This document shows, in pieces, positions 8,809 to 17,368 of a DNA stretch of 33,404 nt (positions are counted from its first letter, which is position 1; every line of letters begins with the position of its first letter). Under the pieces are notes generated by a model. It saw only the letters and a program-made list of their open reading frames with translations. It was not told the origin of the DNA and ran no database searches. The DNA lies in assembly GCA_001513125.1 (NCBI GenBank), contig LFSN01000006.1, forward strand, positions 842 through 34,245, read 5' to 3'. A program made the position numbers and the translations under genes. Source of the DNA: Clostridia bacterium DTU030 (GTDB lineage Bacteria > Bacillota > DTU030).

Positions 8809-9606
8809 GTGTTACAAGCGATTTTAAGTATGGGTGTCTTTGGTCTCGTTCTAGGTGGGCTCCTGGGCTATGCGGCCAAGATCTTTGCCGTTGAAACCGA
8901 TACCAGGGCTGAGGCTATAGGTGAAGTTTTACCAGGAGCCAATTGCGGTGCCTGCGGTTTTCCAGGCTGTAACGCCCTGGCAGAAGCCATTGCCAAGGGG
9001 GAGGCAGCTCACGATGCCTGCCCGGTGGGGGGAGCAGCTGTGGCCCAAAAGGTAGCCGAGATTATGGGTGTAGATATGGAAGCGGCGGCTGAACTTGCTC
9101 CTCCAAAGGCCAAGCTGATCTGCCGGGGAGGCAAGGAAGAATGCCGCCAGCTGGCCGAATACGATGGCCTGCCCGACTGCCGGGCAGCCAATATGTACGC
9201 TTCGGCGGGTCGGGCCTGTACCTATGCCTGCCTGGGCTTTGGCAACTGTGCCCGGATTTGTCCCTTTGGGGCCATTACCATGAATGAAAACAGGCTGCCG
9301 GAAATTGATCCCGAGAAGTGCACGGCCTGCGGCAAGTGTATCGAGGCCTGTCCCAAAGGTGTTTTGACCCTGATCCCGGAGACGGCCCGGATCTATGTGG
9401 CCTGCAGTTCCAACGATCCTGCCCGCAAGGTAAACAAGGTCTGCAGTGTGGGCTGTATTGCCTGCCGGATCTGTGAAAAGGTTTGCCCGGCCGATGCCAT
9501 ACATGTAGAAAATAACGTGGCTGTCATCGATTATGAAAAGTGTACCCTCTGCGGCCTCTGTGTGGAGAAATGTCCTCGCAAGATTATCATGGATGAGAGG
9601 GACTGA
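8809..9606 (+). CDS. rnfB: Rnf complex subunit B, ferredoxin-type electron input
   Basis: RnfB is the membrane-anchored iron-sulfur subunit that accepts electrons from reduced ferredoxin. The 265-residue protein has one N-terminal transmembrane helix (about residues 3-24), then the four-Cys cluster motif NCGACGFPGCNALAEAI with a further Cys (DACPVGG). Several 4Fe-4S motifs follow: CLGFGNCARICP, CTACGKCIEACP, CIACRICEKVCP and CTLCGLCVEKCP. GTG 8809 lies eight bases after AGGAGG (8795-8800). It is the last gene of the operon, and transcription should stop at the terminator near 9692. Confidence 0.96.
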   Translation: MLQAILSMGVFGLVLGGLLGYAAKIFAVETDTRAEAIGEVLPGANCGACGFPGCNALAEAIAKGEAAHDACPVGGAAVAQKVAEIMGVDMEAAAELAPPKAKLICRGGKEECRQLAEYDGLPDCRAANMYASAGRACTYACLGFGNCARICPFGAITMNENRLPEIDPEKCTACGKCIEACPKGVLTLIPETARIYVACSSNDPARKVNKVCSVGCIACRICEKVCPADAIHVENNVAVIDYEKCTLCGLCVEKCPRKIIMDERD

Positions 9607-9635
9607 CCGGGCTTAGAATTACCACCCATTGGCTT

Positions 9636-9669
9636 GGGCCATCTGCTCCCCGTGGGGAGCAGGAGGCCC
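9636..9669 (+). repeat. GC-rich nested hairpin after rnfB
   Basis: An outer GGGCC (9636-9640) / GGCCC (9665-9669) pair encloses CTGCTCCC / GGGAGCAG (9643-9662). No T-tract follows, so it may protect the 3' end or assist termination at the hairpin just downstream. Confidence 0.5.
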
Positions 9670-9691
9670 GGCCAGGGTAAACTTACTTGTT

Positions 9692-9715
9692 GCCGGGGCC
9701 CCCGGCTGTTTTTTT
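9692..9715 (+). terminator. Intrinsic terminator of the rnf operon
   Basis: The stem GCCGGGG / CCCCGGC (9692-9706), with a very tight loop, is followed directly by TGTTTTTTT (9707-9715). This is a canonical strong terminator. Confidence 0.88.
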
Positions 9716-9898
9716 ACCCCTTGCGGAAGGGACGAGAAAAATGTTAAACTATTAACGAGCATAGTAATATCCGGCCCCACTCTGCCGGGTTTGTTTTCGT
9801 TATTTTGGAGGGAAGGGAAAGGATTTTTTATCTTTCTCGTTGTCTATCCCACCAGTTCTGGGGTATAAAGAAGGAGAAGGTGAGGGGGTCTTGAGCAG

Positions 9899-10285
9899 GT
9901 GCTGACACGCTATGACAAAATACTGGCAATAGTAGTAATCCTTGCTGCCATATCGGGCATTATTTTCTATTCGTTCATTGGTAGGAATACTGTAGAAGAG
10001 CAGGATCGGATCGTGATCGAGGCCATGGGAGAGGTGATCCAGGAGATCCCCATTGATGAGTTGGAGCCGGGTAAGGAGATCCCCATCAGGGGCTACCTGG
10101 GGGATAGTGTATTGGAGATGGGGGAAGATAGGGTCAGGCTGGTGCACTCACCCTGTCCCGATCATCTCTGTGTCTACATGGGCTGGATCAGCCGCCCAGG
10201 GGAAATAATTGTGTGTCTGCCCAATATGGTAATGGTCAGAGTCGAAGGAAAGCTGGAACCCGAGAGGGACGGCATAACCAGATGA
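9899..10285 (+). CDS. NusG domain II-containing membrane-anchored protein
   Basis: This 128-residue protein has an N-terminal transmembrane helix (about residues 9-27) preceded by positive charge, which puts the remainder outside the membrane. The soluble part matches the NusG_II family, including the conserved three-cysteine pattern SPCPDHLCVYMGWI...GEIIVCLPN near the C-terminus. The biochemical role of this family is not established. It is commonly found beside the Gx transporter family gene that follows here after four bases, and the pair is often near flavin-transfer or Rnf genes in Clostridia. GTG 9899 follows a GAGGGGG tract by about ten bases. The three cysteines could bind a metal or form a redox site, but this is inference. 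Confidence 0.75.
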   Translation: MLTRYDKILAIVVILAAISGIIFYSFIGRNTVEEQDRIVIEAMGEVIQEIPIDELEPGKEIPIRGYLGDSVLEMGEDRVRLVHSPCPDHLCVYMGWISRPGEIIVCLPNMVMVRVEGKLEPERDGITR

Positions 10286-10289
10286 GAGG

Positions 10290-10853
10290 ATGAAGAAGCA
10301 GATGTCGAAAACAAAAAAAATGGTGCAGCTTTCCCTTCTGGTGGCCGTGGGCATTGCCCTGCATGTTTTTGAAGCCATGCTGCCGGTTAATGTTTTGCCA
10401 GTCCCGGGGGCCAAGTTGGGCTTAGCCAATATTGTCACCCTGCTGACTCTGGTCCTGCTGGGTTACCGGGAAGCCCTGGGAGTTGTTTTGCTGCGCTCCC
10501 TGCTGGCGTCCCTTATCGCCGGGACCTTTTTGACAACCACCTTTTACCTCAGCTTTGCTGGTGCCCTGGGCAGTGGCCTTATCATGGGTTTATTGTACCA
10601 CTTAAGCAGGGGCCGGCTAAGCCTGGTGGGAATAAGCATCTCTGGTGCCGTTGTCCACAATGTTTCCCAGCTTTTGGTGGCGGCACAGCTGATCCAACAG
10701 GCCGGGATTTTCATGTATCTGCCCTACCTCTTGCTCTTTGCCCTGCCCACGGGGTATTTTAATGGGTTGGTAGTAAGTTACCTGCTCCGCTATTCCAACG
10801 CGGGTTTTAATTCCGTGACCCAAGGAGCCTCATATAATAGGTCTGCGCACTGA
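10290..10853 (+). CDS. Gx transporter family protein (heptaprenyl diphosphate synthase component I-like)
   Basis: This is a 187-residue integral membrane protein with about five to six hydrophobic segments and the glycine-rich Gx pattern of the family (for example PVPGAKLGLANIVTLLTL, residues 36-53). Older annotation calls it heptaprenyl diphosphate synthase subunit I, but the fold is that of small ECF-type substrate-binding membrane components; the substrate is unknown. ATG 10290 lies four bases after the stop of the NusG_II gene, so the two form an operon. It ends before an AT-rich gap that precedes the cell-shape cluster. Confidence 0.8.
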   Translation: MKKQMSKTKKMVQLSLLVAVGIALHVFEAMLPVNVLPVPGAKLGLANIVTLLTLVLLGYREALGVVLLRSLLASLIAGTFLTTTFYLSFAGALGSGLIMGLLYHLSRGRLSLVGISISGAVVHNVSQLLVAAQLIQQAGIFMYLPYLLLFALPTGYFNGLVVSYLLRYSNAGFNSVTQGASYNRSAH

Positions 10854-11000
10854 GGGAATGGCTTTGCCCTTAATCTGCCCTTTCCTGATTTTACCAGAGG
10901 GGTGGTGGGGGCAAAATTTTTTTCTAAACAGGATTTGCCTTTTTCGTGTGGAATGTAAGAGGGGATATCTTTTATAATACAGGGGGAGGTACAGGGAGTT

Positions 11001-11246
11001 ATGAGGAGGACCCGGAGCACGATTTTACTGCTGATTCTACTCCTGACCGGTGCTGCCATTGGCGGAATACTGGGGGACATTCTGGCCGATTATCTGCCAT
11101 TTTTGGTTGTAGATAAGTCCTTTGGCTTCAGTCCGATAACCGTTGATCTGGGGATTTTAAATTTTACCCTGGGTTTTGTTTTTCGCCTCAATTTGGCCGG
11201 AGTTGTCGGTCTTTTCCTGGGTTACCTGTTGTACCGCCAGCTTTAG
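11001..11246 (+). CDS. DUF4321 family small membrane protein
   Basis: This 81-residue protein has two hydrophobic segments, residues 7-30 and about 54-78, joined by a short loop with the SPITVDLGILNFTLGF motif. This small family is usually encoded immediately upstream of maf in Clostridia, as here, but its function is unknown. GGGGGAGG about 14 bases before, and GGGAG nearer, can serve as ribosome site. A TATAAT at 10973-10978 could be a -10 box but has no good -35. Confidence 0.75.
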   Translation: MRRTRSTILLLILLLTGAAIGGILGDILADYLPFLVVDKSFGFSPITVDLGILNFTLGFVFRLNLAGVVGLFLGYLLYRQL

Positions 11247-11326
11247 CAGAGCCGGGACCGTTGTTGGGATATTGAGAACAGGCTTCTTTATTACTTTTGA
11301 AAGACAACCCACGGAGGAGTGTTATA

Positions 11327-11950
11327 GTGATCCCATTGATACTGGCTTCCAATTCACCGCGCCGGCGCCAGCTTTTGGAACAGATTGGCCTCAGCTTTCG
11401 CGTAATCACGGCTGAGGTTGCCGAGGATCTTCCTGCCGGTTGTGATCTGGCTGCAGGGGTAAGGGAGGTAGCCCGCCGAAAGGCGGAGGCTGTTGCCAGC
11501 CGGGTAAAGGAAGGACTGGTCCTGGGAGCCGATACCCTCGTCGTCTTGAATGGAGAAGCCCTGGGCAAGCCGGCGGGACCCCAGGAGGCCTTCAACATGT
11601 TAACAAGGCTCCAGGGCAGGGAGCATCAGGTGATAACTGGTGTGGCCCTAGTAGATGCCGCTTCCGGTGCCTGCCTCCTGGAGCATGAGCTTACCAGGGT
11701 CTGGATGCGGGATCTTACACCCCGGGAAATCTGGCAGTACGTGGCCACCGGGGAGCCCCTGGACAAGGCAGGAGCTTACGGCATCCAGGGAAAAGGTGCC
11801 ATGCTGGTGGAGCGCATTGCTGGCTGTTATTTCAATGTGGTCGGCTTGCCCCTGGTCAAGGTAGCGGGCATGCTGAAACAATTTGGTCTGGATCCTTGGG
11901 AGGTTGGCAATGGGAAAGGAAATGGTGCCCGAGTATCATTTGACCATTAA
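11327..11950 (+). CDS. maf: Maf-family nucleoside triphosphate pyrophosphatase (dTTP/UTP type)
   Basis: Maf proteins hydrolyse non-canonical or surplus nucleoside triphosphates to monophosphates and influence septum formation. The 207-residue protein starts with the signature LILASNSPRRRQLLEQ, and has GADTLVVLNGEALGKP with the catalytic Asp, and DKAGAYGIQGKGAMLVERI, the YhdE-type segment associated with dTTP/UTP pyrophosphatase activity. GTG 11327 lies seven bases after GGAGGAG (11313-11319), making an upstream TTG start (11297) unnecessary. It overlaps radC by 41 bases and opens the classic maf-radC-mre cluster. Confidence 0.92.
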   Translation: MIPLILASNSPRRRQLLEQIGLSFRVITAEVAEDLPAGCDLAAGVREVARRKAEAVASRVKEGLVLGADTLVVLNGEALGKPAGPQEAFNMLTRLQGREHQVITGVALVDAASGACLLEHELTRVWMRDLTPREIWQYVATGEPLDKAGAYGIQGKGAMLVERIAGCYFNVVGLPLVKVAGMLKQFGLDPWEVGNGKGNGARVSFDH

Positions 11951-12635
11951 AGATTTACCCCTGGAAAGCCGCCCCCGGGAGCGTCTCGTTAAGCTGGGGG
12001 CTCAGGCTCTGTCAACCAGCGAATTGATAGCCCTGCTTCTTGGTACCGGTTCCCGGACCGAAACCGCCCTGCAGCTGGCCCAGCGCCTTTTAGCCGGGAA
12101 CTGCCCAGGTTTGCATGGCAGTGGACTGCGCGCCCTCCAGGACGCCAGTGTGGAAGAACTCAGCAAGATCCATGGCATAGGGCTGGCCAAGGCCACCCGC
12201 ATCAAGGCGGCCCTGGAACTGGGCCGGCGTCTGGTTGCCGAAAGCCAGGACGCGCGGCCGGTGATCAAGACGCCGCAAGAGGCAGCGGCCCTGGTCATGG
12301 AAGAAATGCGCTATCTGGACCGGGAGCATTTTCGCGTCCTGCTCCTTTCTACCAAGAACCATCTCATTGCCATCGAAACTGGCTTTGTCGGCAGCCTCAA
12401 CTCTTCCCTGGTTCATCCCCGGGAACTCTTTCGCACCTGCATCAGGCGGAGTGCGGCGGCAATTATCTTGCTCCACAATCATCCCAGTGGAGATCCGACA
12501 CCGAGCCAGGAAGATATCCAACTGACCCACCGCCTGTGTGAGTGTGGCGCCCTTTTGGGCATTGACGTCCTGGATCACATAATAATTGGCGATGGTGTTT
12601 ATGTTAGTATGAAGGAAGAGGGCATAATAGTTTAA
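11910..12635 (+). CDS. radC: RadC family JAB-domain protein
   Basis: This 241-residue protein of the UPF0758/RadC family has an N-terminal helix-hairpin-helix region (LSKIHGIGLAKATRIKAALELGRR). A C-terminal JAB/MPN metalloprotease-like domain holds the JAMM motif HNHPSGDPTPSQED. The historical link to DNA repair is doubtful and the true substrate is unknown. ATG 11910 lies six bases after GGGAGG (11898-11903); the upstream TTG 11883 lacks a site. The start lies inside maf. A terminator-like hairpin follows before mreB. Confidence 0.93.
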   Translation: MGKEMVPEYHLTIKDLPLESRPRERLVKLGAQALSTSELIALLLGTGSRTETALQLAQRLLAGNCPGLHGSGLRALQDASVEELSKIHGIGLAKATRIKAALELGRRLVAESQDARPVIKTPQEAAALVMEEMRYLDREHFRVLLLSTKNHLIAIETGFVGSLNSSLVHPRELFRTCIRRSAAAIILLHNHPSGDPTPSQEDIQLTHRLCECGALLGIDVLDHIIIGDGVYVSMKEEGIIV

Positions 12636-12680
12636 GGAGTATTATTAGAAACACTGGAACCGGAGGATTAGGGGCAGCCC

Positions 12681-12706
12681 AGTTTGCCTGCTGGCAAACT
12701 TCTTTT
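12681..12706 (+). terminator. Terminator-like hairpin between radC and mreB
   Basis: AGTTTGCC (12681-12688), loop TGCT and GGCAAACT (12693-12700) form an 8-bp perfect stem followed by TCTTTT. The T-tract is short, so termination may be partial and allow read-through into mreB. Confidence 0.6.
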
Positions 12707-12753
12707 GGACTAATAATGGCATTTGACCCGGAACAGGAAAAGGGGGATGGGAT

Positions 12754-13803
12754 ATGGTTTTCGGTTTTATCATAAACCAGTTTTCCCGGGATATGGGAAT
12801 TGACCTTGGCACCGCCAATACCCTGGTTACCGTCAAGGGTAGGGGTGTGGTGCTGCAAGAACCCTCGGTGGTGGCTATACAACGGGATACGGGGACTATC
12901 ATGGCTGTCGGTGAGGAAGCAAAGCGGATGATAGGCCGGACGCCGGGAAATATTGTGGCCATCCGACCTATGAAGGACGGGGTTATTGCTGACTTTGATG
13001 TCACCCAGGCCATGCTCCGCTACTTCATAAGCAAGGCAGGCCGGCGCAGTTTGATCAAACCCCGGGTCATCGTCAGCATTCCTTCGGGGGTTACAGAGGT
13101 GGAAAAGAGGGCGGTCCTTGACGCCATCTTGCAGGCCGGGGGCCGGGAGGCCCACCTGTTGGAAGAACCCATGGCCGCTGCCATTGGCGCGGGGCTACCC
13201 GTATATGAACCGACGGGCAATATGATCGTTGATATCGGTGGTGGGACGACGGAGGTGGCGGTAATCTCCCTCGGCGGTATTGTAACCAGCCGCTCCATCC
13301 GGATCGGCGGCGACGAGATGGATGAAGCCATTGTAAACCATATCAAACGGGCTTACAATCTTATGATTGGGGAAAGGACGGCGGAAGAAATAAAAATCAA
13401 TTTGGGTTCGGCCTACAATCCCAGTCAGGAGGAAGATGAGGAAACCTATGAGGTCCGGGGCCGGGATCTGGTCACCGGCCTGCCCAAAACCTTGTCTATA
13501 ACGGGCCAGGAGGTAAGGGAAGCCCTGGCCGAACCTGTGGCCAACATTGTGGAGGCAGTTAAAGTTACCCTGGAAAGGACGCCGCCCGAATTGGCCGCCG
13601 ATATTATGGACCGGGGCATTGTCATGGCCGGCGGGGGTTCCTTGCTAAAGAATTTTGATCTTCTATTAGCAAAGGAGACGGGGATGCCCGTTTACTTGGC
13701 TGAAGAACCTCTGACCTGTGTGGTAATGGGGACGGGGAAGGCCCTGGAGGAAATTGACAGCTTGAAGCGGGCCCTCATTTCGTCACGGAAAAAGCTAGTC
13801 TGA
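12754..13803 (+). CDS. mreB: Rod shape-determining actin homolog MreB
   Basis: MreB forms membrane-bound filaments that guide lateral wall synthesis. The 349-residue protein has the actin-fold nucleotide motifs: phosphate 1 in [11 protein letters not shown] (residues 11-21), phosphate 2 in [19 protein letters not shown], and the adenosine motif [24 protein letters not shown] lies in the core. Length and motif order are normal. The ATG has AGGGGGA just upstream. It begins the mreBCD-mrdA-min run. Confidence 0.97.
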   Translation: MVFGFIINQFSRDMGIDLGTANTLVTVKGRGVVLQEPSVVAIQRDTGTIMAVGEEAKRMIGRTPGNIVAIRPMKDGVIADFDVTQAMLRYFISKAGRRSLIKPRVIVSIPSGVTEVEKRAVLDAILQAGGREAHLLEEPMAAAIGAGLPVYEPTGNMIVDIGGGTTEVAVISLGGIVTSRSIRIGGDEMDEAIVNHIKRAYNLMIGERTAEEIKINLGSAYNPSQEEDEETYEVRGRDLVTGLPKTLSITGQEVREALAEPVANIVEAVKVTLERTPPELAADIMDRGIVMAGGGSLLKNFDLLLAKETGMPVYLAEEPLTCVVMGTGKALEEIDSLKRALISSRKKLV

Positions 13804-13811
13804 GGTTTTGC

Positions 13812-14711
13812 TTGGGGATTTGGGAGAGGGTGGTGCCCTTGGGCTGGTGGTGGCAAAGATATCGCAAGTTTTTCCAACTTGCCCTGGCTGTGATCCTGTT
13901 GATCACGGCCATAAGTTTGTTCAATAGGGAGAAGGATAGGCTCTTCCTTCCGGAAACGGCCTTGCGAAGCGCCCTGGCGCCGGTGCAGGGTTTTGTGCAG
14001 GGTGTTTCCGATCGCTTTAAGGGGATGCTGGCGGGAATTGTGGAATTGCAGGAACTCCGGGAGGAAAATCAGCGTCTCAGGGAAGAGCTGGAGCGGAGGG
14101 AATTCGTCTACAGCCTCTTACTGGAGGTGAGGGCTGAGAACACCCGCCTGCTCAAGCTCATAAACTTTAAGGAAACCATACCCCAGTACGACACCCTGGC
14201 AGCCAGGATAATTGCCAGGGAACCGGGCAATTGGTATAATACTGTTACCATCAATAAGGGCACCCGGGACGGTGTCCAGGTAAACATGCCGGTAATTACC
14301 CACGGGGGTCTGGTGGGGCGGGTTAGTTCTGTCACCAGCAGACAGGCCGAGGTTCTCCTCCTTCTGGATCAGCGCAGTGCTGTGGGAGGTATGCTGCAGA
14401 GGACCCGGGAAACGGGTATTGTCAGGGGTTTTGCCGGAGAAGAAGAGACCCTGCGCATGATTTACCTGCCCCGGGATGCCGAGGTACAGATCGGAGATAA
14501 TGTGGTTACCTCAGGATTGGGAGGTATTTTTCCCAAGGGCCTGCTCATCGGCACCGTGGCCGAGGTGAAAACGGAAGAATATGGCCTGGCCCAGTATGCG
14601 GTTATTGAAGCTGCTGCTGATTTTGAACACCTGGAGGAAGTGCTGGTTATTCTATCCAGCCAGGATGAGGGAGCTGCAGGGGGAGAGGCAGGGGAGGAAC
14701 CGGAAGAATGA
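13812..14711 (+). CDS. mreC: Rod shape-determining protein MreC
   Basis: MreC is a membrane-anchored extracytoplasmic scaffold linking MreB to the elongation machinery. The 299-residue protein has one N-terminal transmembrane helix (about residues 20-38) and a coiled-coil stretch rich in Leu and Glu (about residues 75-115). The beta-barrel region begins near AARIIAREPGNWYNTVTINKG. The tail is acidic and Gly-rich. TTG 13812 is taken as start since GAGG (13802-13805) lies six bases before it; GTG 13830 or 13833 would also keep the helix. The stop overlaps the ATG of mreD. Confidence 0.93.
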   Translation: MGIWERVVPLGWWWQRYRKFFQLALAVILLITAISLFNREKDRLFLPETALRSALAPVQGFVQGVSDRFKGMLAGIVELQELREENQRLREELERREFVYSLLLEVRAENTRLLKLINFKETIPQYDTLAARIIAREPGNWYNTVTINKGTRDGVQVNMPVITHGGLVGRVSSVTSRQAEVLLLLDQRSAVGGMLQRTRETGIVRGFAGEEETLRMIYLPRDAEVQIGDNVVTSGLGGIFPKGLLIGTVAEVKTEEYGLAQYAVIEAAADFEHLEEVLVILSSQDEGAAGGEAGEEPEE

Positions 14712-15229
14712 AGAGAGTTGATTACCTGATCTTGTTTTTGCTGGTTCTTTCCTGCCTCGTTCTCCAATCGACCTTCCTGGCTTCCTTTGCCCCCTACGGC
14801 CTGATACCAGACCTGATCCTGATCATGGTAGTCTCCATCGCCCTGATCCGGGGCTCCTGGGAAGGGGCTGTGTGGGGTTTTTTGGCCGGCTTGGGTTTAG
14901 ATATGATAAGCAGTAGTTATCTTGGTTTCCACGCCCTGACCAAAATGGTGGTGGGTTTTTTCTTTGGCCTTGTAGAGGAAAAGGTCTTTAAGGAAAACTT
15001 GTTGTTGCCGGCTGTGGTCCTCTTTATGGCCAGCATTGTCCATGAGCTGCTGTTTCTTGCCCTGGCTGTCTTTTACAGGCAGATGGAGATCAATTTTTTC
15101 TCGGCCCTGCGCGGCATTATTCTACCCCTATCCCTGTATAACGCCCTCCTGGCTCCCTTTGTTTACGTTCGGCTGTTGGGATGGTACCGGAGTCGGTCCC
15201 GGTATCCCGGGGAAAGGAAAGGGATATGA
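14708..15229 (+). CDS. mreD: Rod shape-determining protein MreD
   Basis: MreD is a small polytopic membrane protein of the elongasome. The 173-residue protein has five to six hydrophobic segments and the family pattern GLIPDLILIMVVSIALIRG followed by GAVWGFLAGLGLDM. The start ATGA overlaps the mreC stop, and its last codons overlap the mrdA start, which argues for translational coupling through the operon. Confidence 0.93.
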   Translation: MKRVDYLILFLLVLSCLVLQSTFLASFAPYGLIPDLILIMVVSIALIRGSWEGAVWGFLAGLGLDMISSSYLGFHALTKMVVGFFFGLVEEKVFKENLLLPAVVLFMASIVHELLFLALAVFYRQMEINFFSALRGIILPLSLYNALLAPFVYVRLLGWYRSRSRYPGERKGI

Positions 15230-17106
15230 TGCGGGAGAAAAAAACGGGACAAAAGCTCGAAAAACGCCTTCAGTTCTTTACCATCGGCATTTTTCTTATC
15301 TTTGCCCTACTGGTGGTCCGGCTGGGTTACCTCCAATTGGTCCAGGGTGAGGAGTATGAAAAGCTGGCGGCTGGGAACCGGATCCGGCTCCTGCCCCTGG
15401 AAGCGCCCCGGGGTGAATTCCTCGATCGCAATGGCAGGGTCCTGGTGGCCAACCGCCTGGCTCCCACCATCAGTGTTGTGCCCATGGACCTGGAGGAGCA
15501 GGAGGATCCCCAGGCAGTTTTAGAACGCCTGGGAGAACTCTTGGGTTACGATGTTGTCCAATCCTACTATGACACAATAGCCAAAAAAAAGGCCCGGCAG
15601 GAGTTTCGCCTTTATGAACCGATTCGGGTGGCTACCGATGTGGACATTGAAGTCCTGACAGTAATCGAAGAGCACCTGATGGAGTTGCCCGGGGTGGTGA
15701 TCGAAGAGCAACCGGTACGGGAATATGTGCTGGGTGATATAGGATCCCATATCTTTGGCTATGTCCGGGAGATCAGCAGGGAAGAGCTGGATGCCTGGCG
15801 GGATCTGGGGTACCGGATGGGAGACCTGGTGGGCAAGACCGGTTTAGAACGGGTCTTCGATCAGACCCTCAGGGGAGAGAAGGGCAACCGGCGGGTGGAA
15901 GTAGACGCAGTGGGCCACCCCATCAGGGACCAGGGGAAGAAGGCCCCTGTCCAGGGAAACAGCCTGCAGCTGACCATTGACAGCAGGATCCAACTGGCGG
16001 CAACCCAGGCCCTGCGAAAATCCATGGAAGAATTGCGCACCAGGGCCCATAACCCCATGCCAAACGCTAAAGCCGGGGCGGCGGTAGTGCTGGATGTCAA
16101 CAGTGGGGCGGTCCTGGCCATGGTCAGCGAACCGGGTTTTGACCCCAATATTTTTGTGAAGGAAAACATCTCGGAGGAAGAATGGCAGGAATTGAATGAT
16201 CCGGTTTTAAAGCCCCAGCTCAACCGTGTCCTCCGGGGTGAATACCCTTCCGGTTCTACCTTCAAGATGATCACTGCCATTGCCGGCCTGGAAAAGGGTG
16301 TCATCAAGCCCGAAGACACCATCCGGTGCACAGGTTTCTACTGGCGGGTAGAGCCCAAACGCTGCTGGAACTGGAACAGGGGTGGGCATGGACCGGTGAG
16401 TTTAAAACGGGCCATTGCCCAATCCTGCAACGTTTATTTCTACGACCTGGGCTACCGGACGGGAATTGATACCCTTACTGAATATGCCGCCATGTTTGGC
16501 CTGGGCAAGCCTACGGGCATTGAACTCCATCCCGGAGAAAAGGGCGGTTTTCTGGCCACCTCCCAGTGGCGGCTGGAACACTTTGGCGAACCCTGGCAGC
16601 CGGGGGAAACCTTAAGTGCCGCCATCGGCCAGGGCTTTTCCACCTATACCCCCCTGCAAATGGCCAATTATGTGGCCATGATTGCCAACGGTGGTATCCG
16701 CTACCGGCCCTATCTGGTCCAGAAGATCATATCTCCCAGCGGGGAAGTCCTTGAGGTTATTGAGCCGGAAATAATGGGACGGGCCAATGTTTCCCCAGAA
16801 ACCTTTGCCGCCGTCCGGGAAGGGATGCGGGCTGTCACCGAGCCCGGCGGCACCGCCTACAGCCACTTTGCCGATTTCCCCATCCCGGTAGCCGGCAAGA
16901 CTGGTACGGCGGAGAATCCCCAGGGTGAAGATCACGGCTGGTTTGTTGGCTTTGCGCCGGCAGATGACCCCCAGGTCGCCCTGGCCGTCCTCGTCGAGCA
17001 GGGGGGAGGAGGGAGCGGCGCAGCAGCCCCGGTTGCCCGGGAAATCTTTGCGGCCATCTTCCTGGCTCCGGGAGAAGACCCTGTCTCCACCGAAGCAGGA
17101 GAATAG
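15226..17106 (+). CDS. mrdA: Penicillin-binding protein 2, elongation transpeptidase
   Basis: This 626-residue class B PBP cross-links peptidoglycan during elongation in partnership with RodA. A short cytoplasmic tail and one transmembrane helix (about residues 17-36) precede the dimerisation domain. The transpeptidase motifs are S344-T-F-K347, S400-C-N402 and K558-T-G-T. ATG 15226 (or 15229) is chosen over 15181 because GGAAAGG lies about eight bases before it and the start then abuts the mreD stop. The C-terminal tail after the catalytic domain is short and acidic. Confidence 0.95.
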   Translation: MMREKKTGQKLEKRLQFFTIGIFLIFALLVVRLGYLQLVQGEEYEKLAAGNRIRLLPLEAPRGEFLDRNGRVLVANRLAPTISVVPMDLEEQEDPQAVLERLGELLGYDVVQSYYDTIAKKKARQEFRLYEPIRVATDVDIEVLTVIEEHLMELPGVVIEEQPVREYVLGDIGSHIFGYVREISREELDAWRDLGYRMGDLVGKTGLERVFDQTLRGEKGNRRVEVDAVGHPIRDQGKKAPVQGNSLQLTIDSRIQLAATQALRKSMEELRTRAHNPMPNAKAGAAVVLDVNSGAVLAMVSEPGFDPNIFVKENISEEEWQELNDPVLKPQLNRVLRGEYPSGSTFKMITAIAGLEKGVIKPEDTIRCTGFYWRVEPKRCWNWNRGGHGPVSLKRAIAQSCNVYFYDLGYRTGIDTLTEYAAMFGLGKPTGIELHPGEKGGFLATSQWRLEHFGEPWQPGETLSAAIGQGFSTYTPLQMANYVAMIANGGIRYRPYLVQKIISPSGEVLEVIEPEIMGRANVSPETFAAVREGMRAVTEPGGTAYSHFADFPIPVAGKTGTAENPQGEDHGWFVGFAPADDPQVALAVLVEQGGGGSGAAAPVAREIFAAIFLAPGEDPVSTEAGE

Positions 17107-17247
17107 TCCCTGACCGTGAGCATGGGCTGTCGGCAAAATGGGCGGGGTTCAGGGCTGAAATTTTCAACAGAATTCAACCTACTTTGCCCCTCGCCCGGAG
17201 GTGGGGAAGACGGGGTATGGGGAAGGATGTCGCAGGAACGCTAAATT

Positions 17248-17273
17248 GGGCGGGTTTTTACCGCCCTTTTTTT
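17248..17273 (+). terminator. Intrinsic terminator after mrdA
   Basis: The stem GGGCGG (17248-17253) / CCGCCC (17261-17266) with a 7-base T-rich loop is followed by seven T (17267-17273). It ends the mre-mrdA unit, so minCDE needs its own promoter. TTGAGT at 17318 is a possible -35 but no good -10 follows. Confidence 0.88.
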
Positions 17274-17368
17274 GTTTGCTAAAGGCAGGATTTAGCCCCT
17301 CGGTCACGAAATAGTAGTTGAGTCACAGGAATAATCTTACAGAAATATTGGAATGAAGAGGGGAACTC

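Noticed and set aside
9629-9868. 79-codon ORF after rnfB
   Set aside because: It runs through the rnf terminator and a GC-rich hairpin, and has no family resemblance or ribosome site.
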